Translations under genes and position numbers: made by a program
The notes under the pieces: model-generated
What the model was told of the DNA's origin: nothing
The model's database searches: none
Seen by the model: the letters and a program-made list of their open reading frames with translations, nothing else
Shown: positions 32,763 through 42,368 of the stretch, piece by piece
Layout of the letters: the number at the start of each line of letters is the position of its first letter
How positions within the stretch are numbered: the first letter of the stretch is position 1
NCBI RefSeq assembly: GCF_900116495.1
Contig: NZ_FPAY01000002.1
Location: 248,001 to 312,000, forward strand
DNA from: Arthrobacter sp. ov118
Lineage (GTDB): Bacteria; Actinomycetota; Actinomycetes; Actinomycetales; Micrococcaceae
DNA: 64,000 nucleotides
Reading direction: 5' to 3'

Positions 32763-33917
32763 ATGAACACTGGCGTAACGGCAACCGGTCCAACAGCCAG
32801 GAGAAGGGTTGGGGCTGGAGCCTTTCTCGCCTGCCTGCTCGGTGCAGGCGTGCTCGCCGGGGGCGCGGTGGCGGGAGTGACCGCGGTCATGCCGGATAGC
32901 GTCCACGCGGAATCTGCACCTGCCCAAACCGCTCAGTACACGCCCGTGATCGTCAACAATCTGGACAGCGTCAACGCGGTCACTGCGGCCGCGCAGAAAG
33001 CAACGGCCAGCGTGGTGACCATCAGCGCAAGTGCTGGCAGTTCCGGAGGTACTGGATCGGGGATCATCTTGGATGCCTCGGGCCATATTCTGACCAACAT
33101 GCACGTGGTCACCCTGGACGGTCAGGCTGCGAACGCGGACATCGAGGTCCGCACGAATGACGGCAGCGTGTATCCGGGGACCATTGTCGGCACGGATCCG
33201 CTGGCGGACCTGGCAATCGTCCAGATCACGGCCGACGGGCTGGTACCGGCGACCTTGGGCGACTCAGACAAGGTCAATGTTGGTGACACGGCCATCGCCA
33301 TCGGAGCCCCTTTGGGACTGAGCGGCACGGTCACGAATGGCATCGTCTCTGCAGCAAACCGCACGATTGAGACCGCGTCCTCGGCATCCGGTTCCAGCAC
33401 CAGCAGTACCCAGGATTCCATCAGCATCAACGTCATCCAGACGGACGCCGCTATCAACCCGGGCAACTCCGGCGGTGCCCTCGTAAACGCGCAAGGCGAG
33501 ATCATCGGCGTCAATGTGGCGATCGCCTCGGCCGGAGCGTCATCCTCCGACGCCCAGTCCGGCAACATCGGCGTCGGCTTCTCCATCCCGATCAACGACG
33601 CGAAGCGCGTCGGCGAGGAAATCATCGCCACCGGGAAGGCCACGCACGGTCAACTCGGTGTCTCCGTCACGGACAACAGCGCGGGCAGCGCATCCGGGTT
33701 CACCACTGGAGCCGAGATTTCCGCGGTGACTCCTGGATCCGCGGCGGCCGAAGCCGGGCTGGAAGCCGGCGATGTGATCACCGAACTCGGTGGCCGCAGC
33801 GTCACCGACGCAACCGAGCTGACGGCCGCAACGCGGGAACAGGCGGCCGGAGCTAAAGTGGCGGTCTCCTTCGTCCGGTCCGGCCAGCAACAAGGCGTAG
33901 ACGTGACCCTGGGGTGA
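32763..33917 (+). CDS. HtrA/Deg-type secreted serine protease with PDZ domain
   Basis: A 384-residue protein with GAAGGAG before ATG 32763. A signal anchor (GAGAFLACLLGAGVLAGGAV) leads to a trypsin-like domain whose triad is His114 (TNMHVV), Asp149 (ADLAIVQ) and Ser236 (GNSGGAL). A PDZ domain occupies about residues 295-384 (GQLGVSVTDNSAG, AAEAGLEAGDVITELGGRSV). It probably degrades or refolds damaged proteins at the cell surface. A Ser/Thr-rich loop (ASGSSTSSTQDS) interrupts the protease fold. Confidence 0.93.
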   Translation: MNTGVTATGPTARRRVGAGAFLACLLGAGVLAGGAVAGVTAVMPDSVHAESAPAQTAQYTPVIVNNLDSVNAVTAAAQKATASVVTISASAGSSGGTGSGIILDASGHILTNMHVVTLDGQAANADIEVRTNDGSVYPGTIVGTDPLADLAIVQITADGLVPATLGDSDKVNVGDTAIAIGAPLGLSGTVTNGIVSAANRTIETASSASGSSTSSTQDSISINVIQTDAAINPGNSGGALVNAQGEIIGVNVAIASAGASSSDAQSGNIGVGFSIPINDAKRVGEEIIATGKATHGQLGVSVTDNSAGSASGFTTGAEISAVTPGSAAAEAGLEAGDVITELGGRSVTDATELTAATREQAAGAKVAVSFVRSGQQQGVDVTLG

Positions 33918-34009
33918 CGAATTGCCCGTGCTTTTGACTGGCGGCGGGCGCAGAATTAAGGAGCCCGGGCGGATTCCCCCGCCTCCTTCACAGCCGAGGA
34001 CGGCATGCC

Positions 34010-34447
34010 ATGACAAACACGAGGACACGGACTGCACTGGTACTGGCTGCGGTCTTGATCGGTGCGAGCGGGTGCGGGGGAACGCCGCCGTCGGCCCCCG
34101 CCACAACGGCAGGTGGCTCTGCCAGCATGTCGATGGAACCGTCATCGCCGGCGGGCTCAACCGGTATGGGCTCGGAAAGCGGTACGGCGAGCGCCGCCGC
34201 GGTGGCCATCACGATCAGCAACTTCGAGTACAAGGTCCCCACGTCGGTCGCTCCCGGCGCGGAGGTGACCGTCACCAACATGGACACCGCCGAGCACACG
34301 GTGACCGCCGACGACGGATCCTCCTTCGATGTAGAAGTCAAGGAAAACGGCGGAACGGCAACGTTCGCGGCCCCTTCGCAACCGGGCACGTACGCCTTCC
34401 ACTGCAAGTACCACTCCAACATGCACGGAACACTGACGGTCAAGTGA
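34010..34447 (+). CDS. Cupredoxin-domain lipoprotein
   Basis: The protein has 145 residues. A lipoprotein signal (ALVLAAVLIGASGCGG) gives a lipidated cysteine near residue 23. A Ser/Gly/Ala-rich linker of about 40 residues comes next, and then a plastocyanin-like domain. Type 1 copper ligands are visible: histidine in AEHTVTA, then C-x2-H-x4-M in HCKYHSNMHG. The protein likely carries electrons or copper at the outer face of the membrane. It lies 92 nt after the protease gene and probably has its own start, with GAGGAC upstream. Confidence 0.9.
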   Translation: MTNTRTRTALVLAAVLIGASGCGGTPPSAPATTAGGSASMSMEPSSPAGSTGMGSESGTASAAAVAITISNFEYKVPTSVAPGAEVTVTNMDTAEHTVTADDGSSFDVEVKENGGTATFAAPSQPGTYAFHCKYHSNMHGTLTVK

Positions 34448-34464
34448 GATCCGGCGCAGCCCAG

Positions 34465-34518
34465 TTCAGTACGTCCAGGCAGTGCAGTAAGTCCGGGCAG
34501 CGCAGTAAGTCCGACAGC
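34465..34518. repeat. 18-bp tandem repeat, three copies
   Basis: Units 34465-34482, 34483-34500 and 34501-34518 share a CAGTAAGTCCGGGCAG-like core with few differences. They lie just after the cupredoxin stop, in the spacer before the beta-helix gene, with no reading frame. Likely slippage. Confidence 0.8.
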
Positions 34519-34569
34519 CACCAGTAGCTCCCACAGCTTTTTGCAACCTGCCCTCACTAGATTCGGCGG

Positions 34570-35904
34570 ATGAGCCAAAAACGGGTTTCGGTCCATGCCC
34601 TCAGCGCAACGGTAGTCGCCACCCTCCTCGCCGTCGGATTGACGGCCGGACTCCCGTCGCCGGCCCAGGCGGCGGGTACCACGTACTTCATCAGTGCTGC
34701 CGGGAGCGACAGCAATTCGGGCACTTCAAGCTCAACGCCTTGGAAGTCGCTGGCCAAGATCAACGCCACCGTCCTCAAACCCGGCGACACCGTCAGTCTC
34801 CGTCGGGGCGACACCTGGACCGGAGGCGTTGTGACCGGCCAGAGCGGCACCGCTGCCGCTCCCATCACCCTGAACAGCTACGGAAGCGGCAGTGCCCCGA
34901 CGGTCACCGGCGGCAAATCAGGGAACTGCATCAGGATCAACGGCGACTACACCATTGTTGACGGGCTCCGCGGCGTGTCCTGCGGCTATGCGGGCATCAG
35001 CATCACCGGCGACCACGACACCGTCCGGAACTCCAGCGCCTCCAACAACGCCGTGGGCATCAAGGCAGGATCCGGGTCTGACTTCGGGAAGTACACCGGC
35101 AACGTGCTGACGAACAACTCCATCATGAACGTCTTGACGCGGGGCACGAACTGCGGAACGGCCCAGGCAGTGAACTGCAATGACGACTCCGGCGCTTCCG
35201 GCGTGCTGATCAACGGCAACGACAACGAGTTTTCGGGCAATACCATCAGCGGCTCCAACGCATTTTCCTACGACTACGCCCGCGACGGCAGTTCCTTCGA
35301 AATCTACAACGGCAACCGGAACAACATTCATCACAATGTGGCCGTGGACAACAACAACTTCTCCGAAATCGGAAGGTCCACTGGAACTGCGGACGGCAAC
35401 ACTTACCGCTACAACCTGGTCCGTGCCACCTGCGGCGCCAACTGCACCCAGGCCAAGGGGCTGATTGCCCGCGGACCTGGGACCTCATTTGGACCCACGA
35501 ACGGCACTGTTTTCGAGTTCAACACCGTTTATCTGAACGGTTCCCAGTCCCAGGCCGTCGTCTGCCACGCGAGCTGCCCTTCGTCGACGGTGATCCGCGG
35601 CAACATCCTGGTAGGCGTGAAGAACTCGCTGTGGATCAACGGCTCGGGCTGGACCGAACGGCAGAATGTCCTCAATGGTCCGGTCAACGTCGTGCTGAAC
35701 AGCACCTCCACTACTGCACCGGCACGCTTCCTGAACGCACCCTCCGATCTCCACCTGACCGGCAGCAGTCCGGCAATCGACCGGGCGGGAACGAGCCCGA
35801 CAGCCTTCGACCTGGCCGGCGTCGCCGTACCCCAGGACGGGGACTGCAACGGGACGGCCGCTGCCGATTCTGGGGCCTACGAGTTTGACTCGCCCAACTG
35901 CTGA
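34570..35904 (+). CDS. Secreted right-handed beta-helix protein
   Basis: A 444-residue protein with a Sec signal peptide (VVATLLAVGLTAGLPSPAQA, cut after AQA). The mature part has the parallel beta-helix signature of pectate-lyase-like proteins: repeated rungs such as YTIVDGLRGVSCGYAGISIT, NNAVGIKAGSG and RNNIHHNVAVDNNNFSEIG, and an early PGDTVSLRRGDTW block. Several cysteine pairs (CGYAG, TNCGTAQAVNC, CGANC, CHASC) suggest disulfides. Family members are polysaccharide lyases, hydrolases or adhesins; no definite catalytic set can be chosen here. It may act on plant or microbial polysaccharide. Confidence 0.82.
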   Translation: MSQKRVSVHALSATVVATLLAVGLTAGLPSPAQAAGTTYFISAAGSDSNSGTSSSTPWKSLAKINATVLKPGDTVSLRRGDTWTGGVVTGQSGTAAAPITLNSYGSGSAPTVTGGKSGNCIRINGDYTIVDGLRGVSCGYAGISITGDHDTVRNSSASNNAVGIKAGSGSDFGKYTGNVLTNNSIMNVLTRGTNCGTAQAVNCNDDSGASGVLINGNDNEFSGNTISGSNAFSYDYARDGSSFEIYNGNRNNIHHNVAVDNNNFSEIGRSTGTADGNTYRYNLVRATCGANCTQAKGLIARGPGTSFGPTNGTVFEFNTVYLNGSQSQAVVCHASCPSSTVIRGNILVGVKNSLWINGSGWTERQNVLNGPVNVVLNSTSTTAPARFLNAPSDLHLTGSSPAIDRAGTSPTAFDLAGVAVPQDGDCNGTAAADSGAYEFDSPNC

Positions 35905-36044
35905 TCCGGCAACTACTTGGGGCAGGAGACCAGGCCACGGATGCTAGTTCTATCCGCCGGCGCTGCCACCGTGACAGCATGGGGGGCAGCAACCATGCCC
36001 AGCGAGACGATGCCAAGCGAGACGATGCCCAGTGAGGAGACTCG

Positions 36045-36551
36045 ATGAAATCCAACGAACTGCTGCTGGATGCCTTCGGCCGGATCCATGAGACCGTGGC
36101 CGCCGTGCTGAAAGGGGCCGACGGAGAGGCCCTGGCCCGCCGGCCCGCGGGCAACGGAAATTCGATGGCGTGGTTGGTCTGGCACCTGAGCCGGGTCGAA
36201 GACGCGCAGCTCGCCTCCGCCGCCGGGCTGCAAGAGGTCTGGACCTCGCAGGGATTCGCCGCCCGCTTCGACCTGCCGCTGTCCGAACACGACACCGGCT
36301 ACGGCCATTCGAGCAAGCAAGTTGACGCGGTGCAGGCACCGCCGGAGCTGTTGTTCGAGTACTACGACGCCGTTCACCGGCAGAGCGTCGAATTTCTGAA
36401 GACGCTGAGTGACGGGGACCTCGACCGCGTTGTCGACACCCGCTGGGACCCGCCGGTCACGCTCGGGGTGCGGCTGGTCAGCATGATTGCCGATTGCCTG
36501 CAGCACGTGGGGCAGGCCGCCTACGCCAAGGGATTGCATCCCGGCGGCTGA
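36045..36551 (+). CDS. DinB/DUF664-family mycothiol-transferase-like protein
   Basis: This 168-residue four-helix protein has metal-ligand histidines typical of DinB-fold mycothiol-dependent enzymes: AWLVWHLSRVEDAQ, EYYDAVHRQSVEFLK and MIADCLQHVGQAAYAKGL. Such proteins activate mycothiol for detoxification, but the substrate is unknown. GAGGAGAC precedes ATG 36045. The aminotransferase gene starts 17 nt after its stop, so the two are probably an operon. Short repeats of ATGCCCAGCGAGACG type lie just upstream (35995-36035). Confidence 0.85.
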   Translation: MKSNELLLDAFGRIHETVAAVLKGADGEALARRPAGNGNSMAWLVWHLSRVEDAQLASAAGLQEVWTSQGFAARFDLPLSEHDTGYGHSSKQVDAVQAPPELLFEYYDAVHRQSVEFLKTLSDGDLDRVVDTRWDPPVTLGVRLVSMIADCLQHVGQAAYAKGLHPGG

Positions 36552-36567
36552 TCAGGGACTGATACAT

Positions 36568-37686
36568 ATGGATGCTGCCGAGCTCCGCCGGCTCTTCCCC
36601 GGACTCAAGGACACCATCTACCTCAACACCGCGTCTATGAATGTTGGCTGCGCGCCCGCCAGGGCGGCGTATGAGCTGGCGGTCCAGCGCTGGTCAAGCG
36701 GCCGGTTCGACTGGATGGAGGCCGAGCGGGCGGGGGAGGACGCACGGGCCATGTTCGCGGACATCGTCGGCGGCACGGCCGCTGAGATCGCCATCGTTCC
36801 GGCTGTGAGCACCGCGGCAGGGATTGTGGCCGCCAACCTGCCGCCCGCGAAGCATGGCGAGAACATCGTGGTCGCCGGGAACGAGTTCAGCTCGAACTAC
36901 TTCCCTTGGCTGCTGCTCCGGGAGCGCGGTTATGAGGTCCGTGCGGTGGCGCCGGGCGGCGACGGCGCGTCGGCGTCGGCGTTCGGCCACGCGGCCGACG
37001 GCGGGACGCGCCTGATCGCGGTGAGCGCCGTGCACTCAGCCACCGGCTACCGGGCAGACCTGCCGGCGCTCAGCCGGGTGGCTGCCCGCTCCGGCGCGTG
37101 GTTCTTCGTCGACGCCTGCCAGGCGGCCGGCGCGGTGCCGCTGGACGTGGTGCGCGACGGCGTCGATTTCCTGGCGGCCGCCAGCCACAAGTTCCTGCTC
37201 GGCTCGAGGGGGATGGGCTACCTCTACGTCCGTCACGGGCTGCTTGACCGCCTGCGCCCGATCGTGCCCGGCTGGAAAGCGGCCCGCAATCCGACCGAAA
37301 GTTTCTACGGACCGGACATGGACCTGTCGCCCACCGCGTCGAAGCTCGATGCGTCATTGGCGTGGTTTCCGGCCCTGGCCGAGCAGGCAGCGCTCGCCGT
37401 CTTCGGCCGCTTTGGGATCACGGACTTGCTGGACCGCAACGCCCGGCTCACCGAGCGCCTGGTGGAAGCGCTGGCGGCGCAGGACTCCGCCTTCCGGCCC
37501 TTCCCCGTGGAGCACCGCTCCACCATCATCTCCGTGCCGGTGACCGAAACGGAGGCGGTCCTGGCGCGGCTCCGCCAGGCCAACGTGGTGGCGTCGGTCC
37601 GTGAGGGCAGGATCCGGTTGGCGGTCCATTTCTACAATTTCGAAGAAGAGCTCGATCTCGTAGCAGAACTGATCGGGCAGAACTGA
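36568..37686 (+). CDS. Class V aminotransferase / cysteine desulfurase-like PLP enzyme
   Basis: ATG 36568 is used; the longer frame would overlap the upstream gene. The 372-residue protein opens with LFPGLKDTIYLNTASMNVGC, the usual fold-type I substrate-site strand. It continues with GGTAAEIAIVPAVSTAAGIV, the PLP-contact segment FFVDACQAAGAVPLDV with its aspartate, and the Schiff-base Lys208 in ASHKFLLGSRGMGYLYV. The SHK context is typical of class V enzymes such as isopenicillin-N epimerases or desulfurases. There is no clear C-terminal cysteine loop as in IscS, so a transaminase, lyase or epimerase role is more likely. The substrate is unknown. Confidence 0.85.
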   Translation: MDAAELRRLFPGLKDTIYLNTASMNVGCAPARAAYELAVQRWSSGRFDWMEAERAGEDARAMFADIVGGTAAEIAIVPAVSTAAGIVAANLPPAKHGENIVVAGNEFSSNYFPWLLLRERGYEVRAVAPGGDGASASAFGHAADGGTRLIAVSAVHSATGYRADLPALSRVAARSGAWFFVDACQAAGAVPLDVVRDGVDFLAAASHKFLLGSRGMGYLYVRHGLLDRLRPIVPGWKAARNPTESFYGPDMDLSPTASKLDASLAWFPALAEQAALAVFGRFGITDLLDRNARLTERLVEALAAQDSAFRPFPVEHRSTIISVPVTETEAVLARLRQANVVASVREGRIRLAVHFYNFEEELDLVAELIGQN

Positions 37687-37819
37687 TCGGACGCGGCTGA
37701 TCGGACGCGGCTGAGGGCTCTTGACGAGGCCGGGCCACAAGCGTAGACAGGGGCCATCCCGGTGTCGTTGCGGGGCCACGACCAGGGGCCGATCACGGGC
37801 AGCACAGGCGAGGTGAGTC

Positions 37820-38491
37820 ATGGCCGGAGCAAGCGCGTTCCGCACCTTGGCGTTCGGCTGGGCCGTCCTCGCCGCCGCGGAGACAGACGTGGCGGACCAT
37901 TGGGCGTACTACTTCGGGGTGCTCGTGATCGTGCTGGCCCAGTGCGCCGGTGTACCGCTTCCCGCCGTTGCCGTGCTGCTCGGGGCTTACACCGCGGCTC
38001 GCCAGGGAGGTCTTAACCTTGCGGCCGTGATCGCCTTCGGCAGCGTGGGCGCGATCCTCGGCAGCACCATCGGCTACGTTCTGGGGCGGGTAGGTGGGCG
38101 TCCGTTGATGCTCAAGCTCGCCAAACGCTTCCATGCTGACGAACACCGCATTGAACAGTTGGAATCGTTTTTCGAACGGCACGGCGGGACGGCTTTGTTC
38201 TTCGGCCGCTGGGTCATTGTCGTCCGGCTGTGGGGTGCCATCGCCGCGGGAGCTGCCCAGATGCCCTGGCCGAAGTTCTTGCTGTGGACCATCCCGGGGT
38301 GTATCGCCTGGGTCGCAAGTCTCAGCGTTCTCGCCTATGTGGCCGGGGCTGTGGCACAGACACTCGGTGATGCTCTGGACATCGGCGGCTGGGTGCTGCT
38401 CCCCGTCGTCGTCCTTGGCCTGGTGGTCGTCTGGCGGCGGCGCAGACGGCGGAAGCTCCGTTCGGGGAAGGCAACACCCGACGCCGGGTAA
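37820..38491 (+). CDS. DedA-family (VTT/SNARE-associated) membrane protein
   Basis: The protein has 223 residues, with AGGTGAG before ATG 37820. DedA features are PLPAVAVLLGAYTAA, GSVGAILGSTIGYVLGRVGG, RFHADEHRIEQLESFFERHG, FFGRWVIVVRLWGAIAAGAA and PWPKFLLWTIPGCIAWV. The arginine in FGRW and the glycine/proline-rich re-entrant segments are diagnostic. Members act as lipid flippases or scramblases, or affect membrane homeostasis. A basic RRRRRRK cluster lies after the last helix. Confidence 0.88.
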   Translation: MAGASAFRTLAFGWAVLAAAETDVADHWAYYFGVLVIVLAQCAGVPLPAVAVLLGAYTAARQGGLNLAAVIAFGSVGAILGSTIGYVLGRVGGRPLMLKLAKRFHADEHRIEQLESFFERHGGTALFFGRWVIVVRLWGAIAAGAAQMPWPKFLLWTIPGCIAWVASLSVLAYVAGAVAQTLGDALDIGGWVLLPVVVLGLVVVWRRRRRRKLRSGKATPDAG

Positions 38492-38747
38492 GGCGGGGGA
38501 ATTATCCGAACCCCTGCAACGCATCGCAAGGGTCAAACGCGGCGCTTGCTGGCAGCGGTTTGCACAGGGAATCAAGTAAGCACCTGTGTTCGCCCACGCA
38601 CCGGCCAAGTAGCGCCAGCGAAAAAGCGAGGGCCGCCCCCCAAAAAGACGAGTGGTCCCCACTCGGGCGCCCGTATTTCCCCGCTCCTACGCTCCTGAGT
38701 ACTGGGTTTAAGTAAGTCAATTTAATGGTCAGGAACGGGTCTCAACC
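38492..38747. other. Leader region of the large secreted protein gene
   Basis: 256 nt with no gene. It contains a small perfect hairpin (CGAGTGG 38649-38655, CCACTCG 38659-38665). An AT-richer stretch (38695-38735) close to the start may hold the promoter. RNA structure is possible but not identified. Confidence 0.4.
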
Positions 38748-41700
38748 ATGCGTGATCACACAAAACAACGGGTATTTTCCGGCCATTTTCTTGGCCGTCT
38801 GCGCAATCAACGCATGGGTGGGGCAGCCCCCTTCCGGCTCGAACGATCGGCCTGGGCCGCCCTCCTGACGACGTCGCTCGCATTCGCCGGGCTGTCGGTC
38901 AGCGGGATGGCCTCAGCCGATGTGGGGACCATCGCCCACGATTCGCTGCGGACAGGATGGGACAACAACGAGACCGCGCTTTCGCCGTCATCGGTTGCCT
39001 CCTCGAACTTCGGCAAGCTGTTTTCCGCCGCGGTGGACGGGCAGGTCTACGCCCAGCCGCTCGTGGTCGGTGGCGCGGTGATTGCTGCGACGGAGAACAA
39101 TAACGTTTATGCGCTGGACGGGGCGACGGGCGCGAAGAAGTGGACGCGCAACCTTGGACCGGCCTGGCCGGTGTCAACGGTTGGCTGCGGCGACCTCACA
39201 CCAAACATCGGCATCACATCGACGCCGGTCTACGACGCGGCGACGAAGAGCGTCTTCCTGATGGCGAAGACCAATGACGGAGCGACTGCCCGGCTCCCGC
39301 ACTGGTACATGCATTCCCTCGATGTGGCCACAGGCGCGGAGAGGCCCGGCTTCCCCGTTGTCATCGACGGTGCGCCGACGAACGACCCCACCCGCCCGTT
39401 CAATGCCATGACTGCAATGCAGCGGCCCGGGCTGTTGCTCCTAAATGGGGTCGTGTACGCGGGCTTCGCCAGCCACTGTGACTACACCCCCTTCGTCGGA
39501 TATGTCGTCGGCGTGTCCACTGCCGGCCGGCAGACAACCATGTGGGCCACGGAGTCCGGCAACGCCAGCGCCGAAGGCGGTATCTGGCAGTCAGGCGGAG
39601 GGTTGGTGTCTGACGGTGCGGGTCAGATTCTGTTGACCACCGGGAACGGCATCTCACCGAAGCCAAGCCCGGGCAATACGCCTCCCACCACCCTGGCCGA
39701 GTCGGTGGTCCGGCTGAAGGTCGGTGCAGACGGCAACCTCAAGCCCACCGACTTCTTCAGCCCTACCAACAACGCCAAGCTGGACCGGGAAGACGCCGAT
39801 CTGGGGTCGGGGGCCCCGGTGGGGATTCCGGACGGTTACGGCACCGCTGCACACCCGCACCTGCTGGCGCAAGTCGGCAAGGACGGCACAGTTTACTTGC
39901 TGGACCGGGATAATCTGGGCGGCATGGCGCAAGGGCCTGGCGCAACCGATGCCGTGCTCGACAAAGCCGGTCCGTACAACGGAGTGTGGGGAAAGCCCGC
40001 TTTTCTCGGGACCACTAACGGTGGATACATCTACGTCGTCGAGAGCAACGGATACCTTCGCGCCTTCAAGCTCGTGCCGAGCGCTTCGGGCGGGGTCAGC
40101 CTCGCCGCCGTCGGGACCTCCGCCGGCACGTTCGGATTCAGCTCCGGCTCGCCGGTGGTGACCTCGAACGGCAAGGACGGGTCCTCCGCCCTTGTCTGGG
40201 TGGTCTACACCACCGGAGGGACCGGGGCCGGGGCGGAATTGCGAGCTTACCGCGCGCTTCCGGACGGCACAGGCCAGCTCAAAGAAGTGTTCAGCGCCCC
40301 TATTGGTATAGCCGCCAAGTTCGTCACGGTAGCGACCGATAATGGTCGGGTGTACGTCGGCACCCGCGACGGGCACGTGATCGGCTTCGGTATTCCGACA
40401 ACCTCGGCGGTCGGGGCGACGAACACCGACCTGGGCACAGCACCGGTCGGCGCTACGCGCACCGGCAGCGTGACACTCACCGCTTCCCGGGCGGTGACGG
40501 TCAGTGCCATCACAGGAACTGCCCCGTTCGGCATTGGAGCAATGGCCCTGCCTCGGACGCTGGCTAAAGGCGGCAGCATGACCGTCCCCGTGACTTTCGC
40601 GCCGACGGTTCCCGGACAGGCTGACGGGACGCTGACAGTCAAGACAAGCGACGGCGAGACCGACCTCGTCGGTGTCCACGGCGTGGGCACCAAGGACGGA
40701 CTGGGCGCAACACCCGCCTCGCTTGAGTTCACCGACGTGCCGACCCAGACGGGCAGCCGGCAGACTGTCAACATCGTCAACACCGGTACCACCGTCGCCA
40801 AAATCACCGGCGTCACCTTGCCGGTCAACGCAACGCTCAAAGTCGACCCGAGCACCGTGCCGGCGGTGGGACAGACCATCCAACCCCAGGCATCGGTTCC
40901 CGTGTCTCTGACTTTCAGTCCCACAACGGCGAATCCGGTCACCGACAAGCTGGTTATCCAGAGCGACCGCGGCTCATTGACCGTGCCGGTGACCGCGACC
41001 GCTGTTTCCGGAACGGCGCACCTGCAGGTGCCGTCCGCCCTGGACTTCGGTGCCGTCCCCGTGGGCACATCAGCAACGAGAGATTTCACGATCTCAAACA
41101 CCGGAAACATCCCCATGACCATCACCAAGGCGAAGGCCCCGCAGGGCGTCTTCACCACCACCGCTCCGATCTCCGAAGGCCTGGTGATCCCTGCGGGTGA
41201 ATCCGCTTATCAGAGCGTGACCTTCACACCGACAGCCGTCGGGCAGGCCGGGACGTCGGAAACGTTTTACCTGCTGACGGCCAATGACGGCCAGGGCGCG
41301 CTGAAGGTGATGCTCACCGGGACCGGAACCGACGACCCGATCGCTGCCTACGCTTGGAAGACCGGCGCCGGTGACCCGCGTTCGACACTCGGCCGCTCGC
41401 TGACCCTGGAGTACGACGTAGCGGGAGGGAAGTGCCAGGACTACGTCAGAGGGGTGATCTGCTGGTCGCCCAAGACCGGGGCGCATGCGGTCACCGGGGG
41501 GATCTACGGCCTGTACAAGGCCGCGGGTGGCGCCGGGGGCAGTCTGGGCTTCCCGACCACTGACGAGAAGGGGTCGCCGGATAAGGTTGGGCGGTACAAC
41601 CACTTCTCGGGCTCGGGCGGGTCCTCGATCTACTGGTCGCCGGCTACCGGGGCGCACTCGGTATCGGGTGCGATCCGTGACAAGTGGGCGTCGCTTGGCT

Positions 41701-42335
41701 GGGAGACGGGCAAGCTGGGCTATCCGACCACGGACACTAAAACGTCCCCGGACAAGGTGGGTGCCTACAACCACTTCTCCGGATCGGGTGGAAACTCGAT
41801 CTACTGGTCGCCGGCTACCGGGGCGCACTTCGTCCTGGGCGGGATACGGGCTAAGTGGGCGGCAACGGGCTGGGAGACGGGCCCGTTGGGCTACCCGACC
41901 ACGGATGAGAAGGGCACCCCGGACAAGGTGGGGCGATACAACCACTTCTCGGGTACGGGCGGGTCTTCGATCTACTACACGCCGTCCACCGGAGCGCACT
42001 TCGTCCTGGGCGGGATACGGGCCAAGTGGGCGGCAAAGGGCTGGGAAACGGGCCCGCTGGGCTATCCGACCACGGATGAGAAGGCTACACCGGACAACGT
42101 GGGGCGGTACAACCACTTCTCGGGTTCGGGCGGCGCCTCGATCTACTACAGTCCGTCGACCGGAGCCCACGATGTCGAGGGGGCGATCCGGACCAAGTGG
42201 GCGTCCCTGGGCTGGGAGAAGAGCCGGCTGGGCTATCCGACCAGCGACGAATACTCGGTTTCCGAAGGACGGAGATCGGACTTCCGAAACGGGCGGTTGA
42301 CCTGGAACAAGTCGACAGGGCAGGTGACCGGATAG
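38748..42335 (+). CDS. Large secreted protein: beta-propeller, ASH-type domains and LGFP repeats
   Basis: The protein has 1195 residues. The N-terminus is basic and then hydrophobic (SAWAALLTTSLAFAGLSVSG), giving a signal sequence cut near ASA. Residues of about 60-540 look like a PQQ/BamB-type beta-propeller, with NNVYALDGATGAKKWTRNL, QVGKDGTVYLLDRDNLGGMA and GRVYVGTRDGHVIGFGIP. Residues of about 545-865 contain three immunoglobulin-like choice-of-anchor-D/ASH domains, with LGTAPVGATRTGSVTL, LEFTDVPTQTGSRQTVNIVN and LDFGAVPVGTSATRDFTISN. The C-terminal 300 residues carry LGFP repeats (LGFPTTDEKG, LGYPTTD) in 57-residue units. LGFP modules bind actinobacterial cell-wall components, so this looks like a surface-attached scaffold or sensor. 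Ligands are unknown. Confidence 0.85.
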   Translation: MRDHTKQRVFSGHFLGRLRNQRMGGAAPFRLERSAWAALLTTSLAFAGLSVSGMASADVGTIAHDSLRTGWDNNETALSPSSVASSNFGKLFSAAVDGQVYAQPLVVGGAVIAATENNNVYALDGATGAKKWTRNLGPAWPVSTVGCGDLTPNIGITSTPVYDAATKSVFLMAKTNDGATARLPHWYMHSLDVATGAERPGFPVVIDGAPTNDPTRPFNAMTAMQRPGLLLLNGVVYAGFASHCDYTPFVGYVVGVSTAGRQTTMWATESGNASAEGGIWQSGGGLVSDGAGQILLTTGNGISPKPSPGNTPPTTLAESVVRLKVGADGNLKPTDFFSPTNNAKLDREDADLGSGAPVGIPDGYGTAAHPHLLAQVGKDGTVYLLDRDNLGGMAQGPGATDAVLDKAGPYNGVWGKPAFLGTTNGGYIYVVESNGYLRAFKLVPSASGGVSLAAVGTSAGTFGFSSGSPVVTSNGKDGSSALVWVVYTTGGTGAGAELRAYRALPDGTGQLKEVFSAPIGIAAKFVTVATDNGRVYVGTRDGHVIGFGIPTTSAVGATNTDLGTAPVGATRTGSVTLTASRAVTVSAITGTAPFGIGAMALPRTLAKGGSMTVPVTFAPTVPGQADGTLTVKTSDGETDLVGVHGVGTKDGLGATPASLEFTDVPTQTGSRQTVNIVNTGTTVAKITGVTLPVNATLKVDPSTVPAVGQTIQPQASVPVSLTFSPTTANPVTDKLVIQSDRGSLTVPVTATAVSGTAHLQVPSALDFGAVPVGTSATRDFTISNTGNIPMTITKAKAPQGVFTTTAPISEGLVIPAGESAYQSVTFTPTAVGQAGTSETFYLLTANDGQGALKVMLTGTGTDDPIAAYAWKTGAGDPRSTLGRSLTLEYDVAGGKCQDYVRGVICWSPKTGAHAVTGGIYGLYKAAGGAGGSLGFPTTDEKGSPDKVGRYNHFSGSGGSSIYWSPATGAHSVSGAIRDKWASLGWETGKLGYPTTDTKTSPDKVGAYNHFSGSGGNSIYWSPATGAHFVLGGIRAKWAATGWETGPLGYPTTDEKGTPDKVGRYNHFSGTGGSSIYYTPSTGAHFVLGGIRAKWAAKGWETGPLGYPTTDEKATPDNVGRYNHFSGSGGASIYYSPSTGAHDVEGAIRTKWASLGWEKSRLGYPTSDEYSVSEGRRSDFRNGRLTWNKSTGQVTG
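41544..42260. repeat. 171-bp tandem repeat encoding LGFP modules
   Basis: The codon for the leucine of each LGFP/LGYP motif occurs at 41544, 41715, 41886, 42057 and 42228, exactly 171 bp (57 codons) apart. DNA between copies is highly similar, notably the central two, so the array is probably subject to expansion and conversion. Confidence 0.95.
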
Positions 42336-42340
42336 CCGCG

Positions 42341-42368
42341 GCCCCGGGGCGACAGCCCGTCCCGGGGC
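42341..42368 (+). terminator. Hairpin after the LGFP protein gene
   Basis: GCCCCGGG (42341-42348) pairs with CCCGGGGC (42361-42368) across a 12-nt loop, six bases after the stop. There is no U-tract; it is a probable barrier hairpin or weak terminator. Confidence 0.5.
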
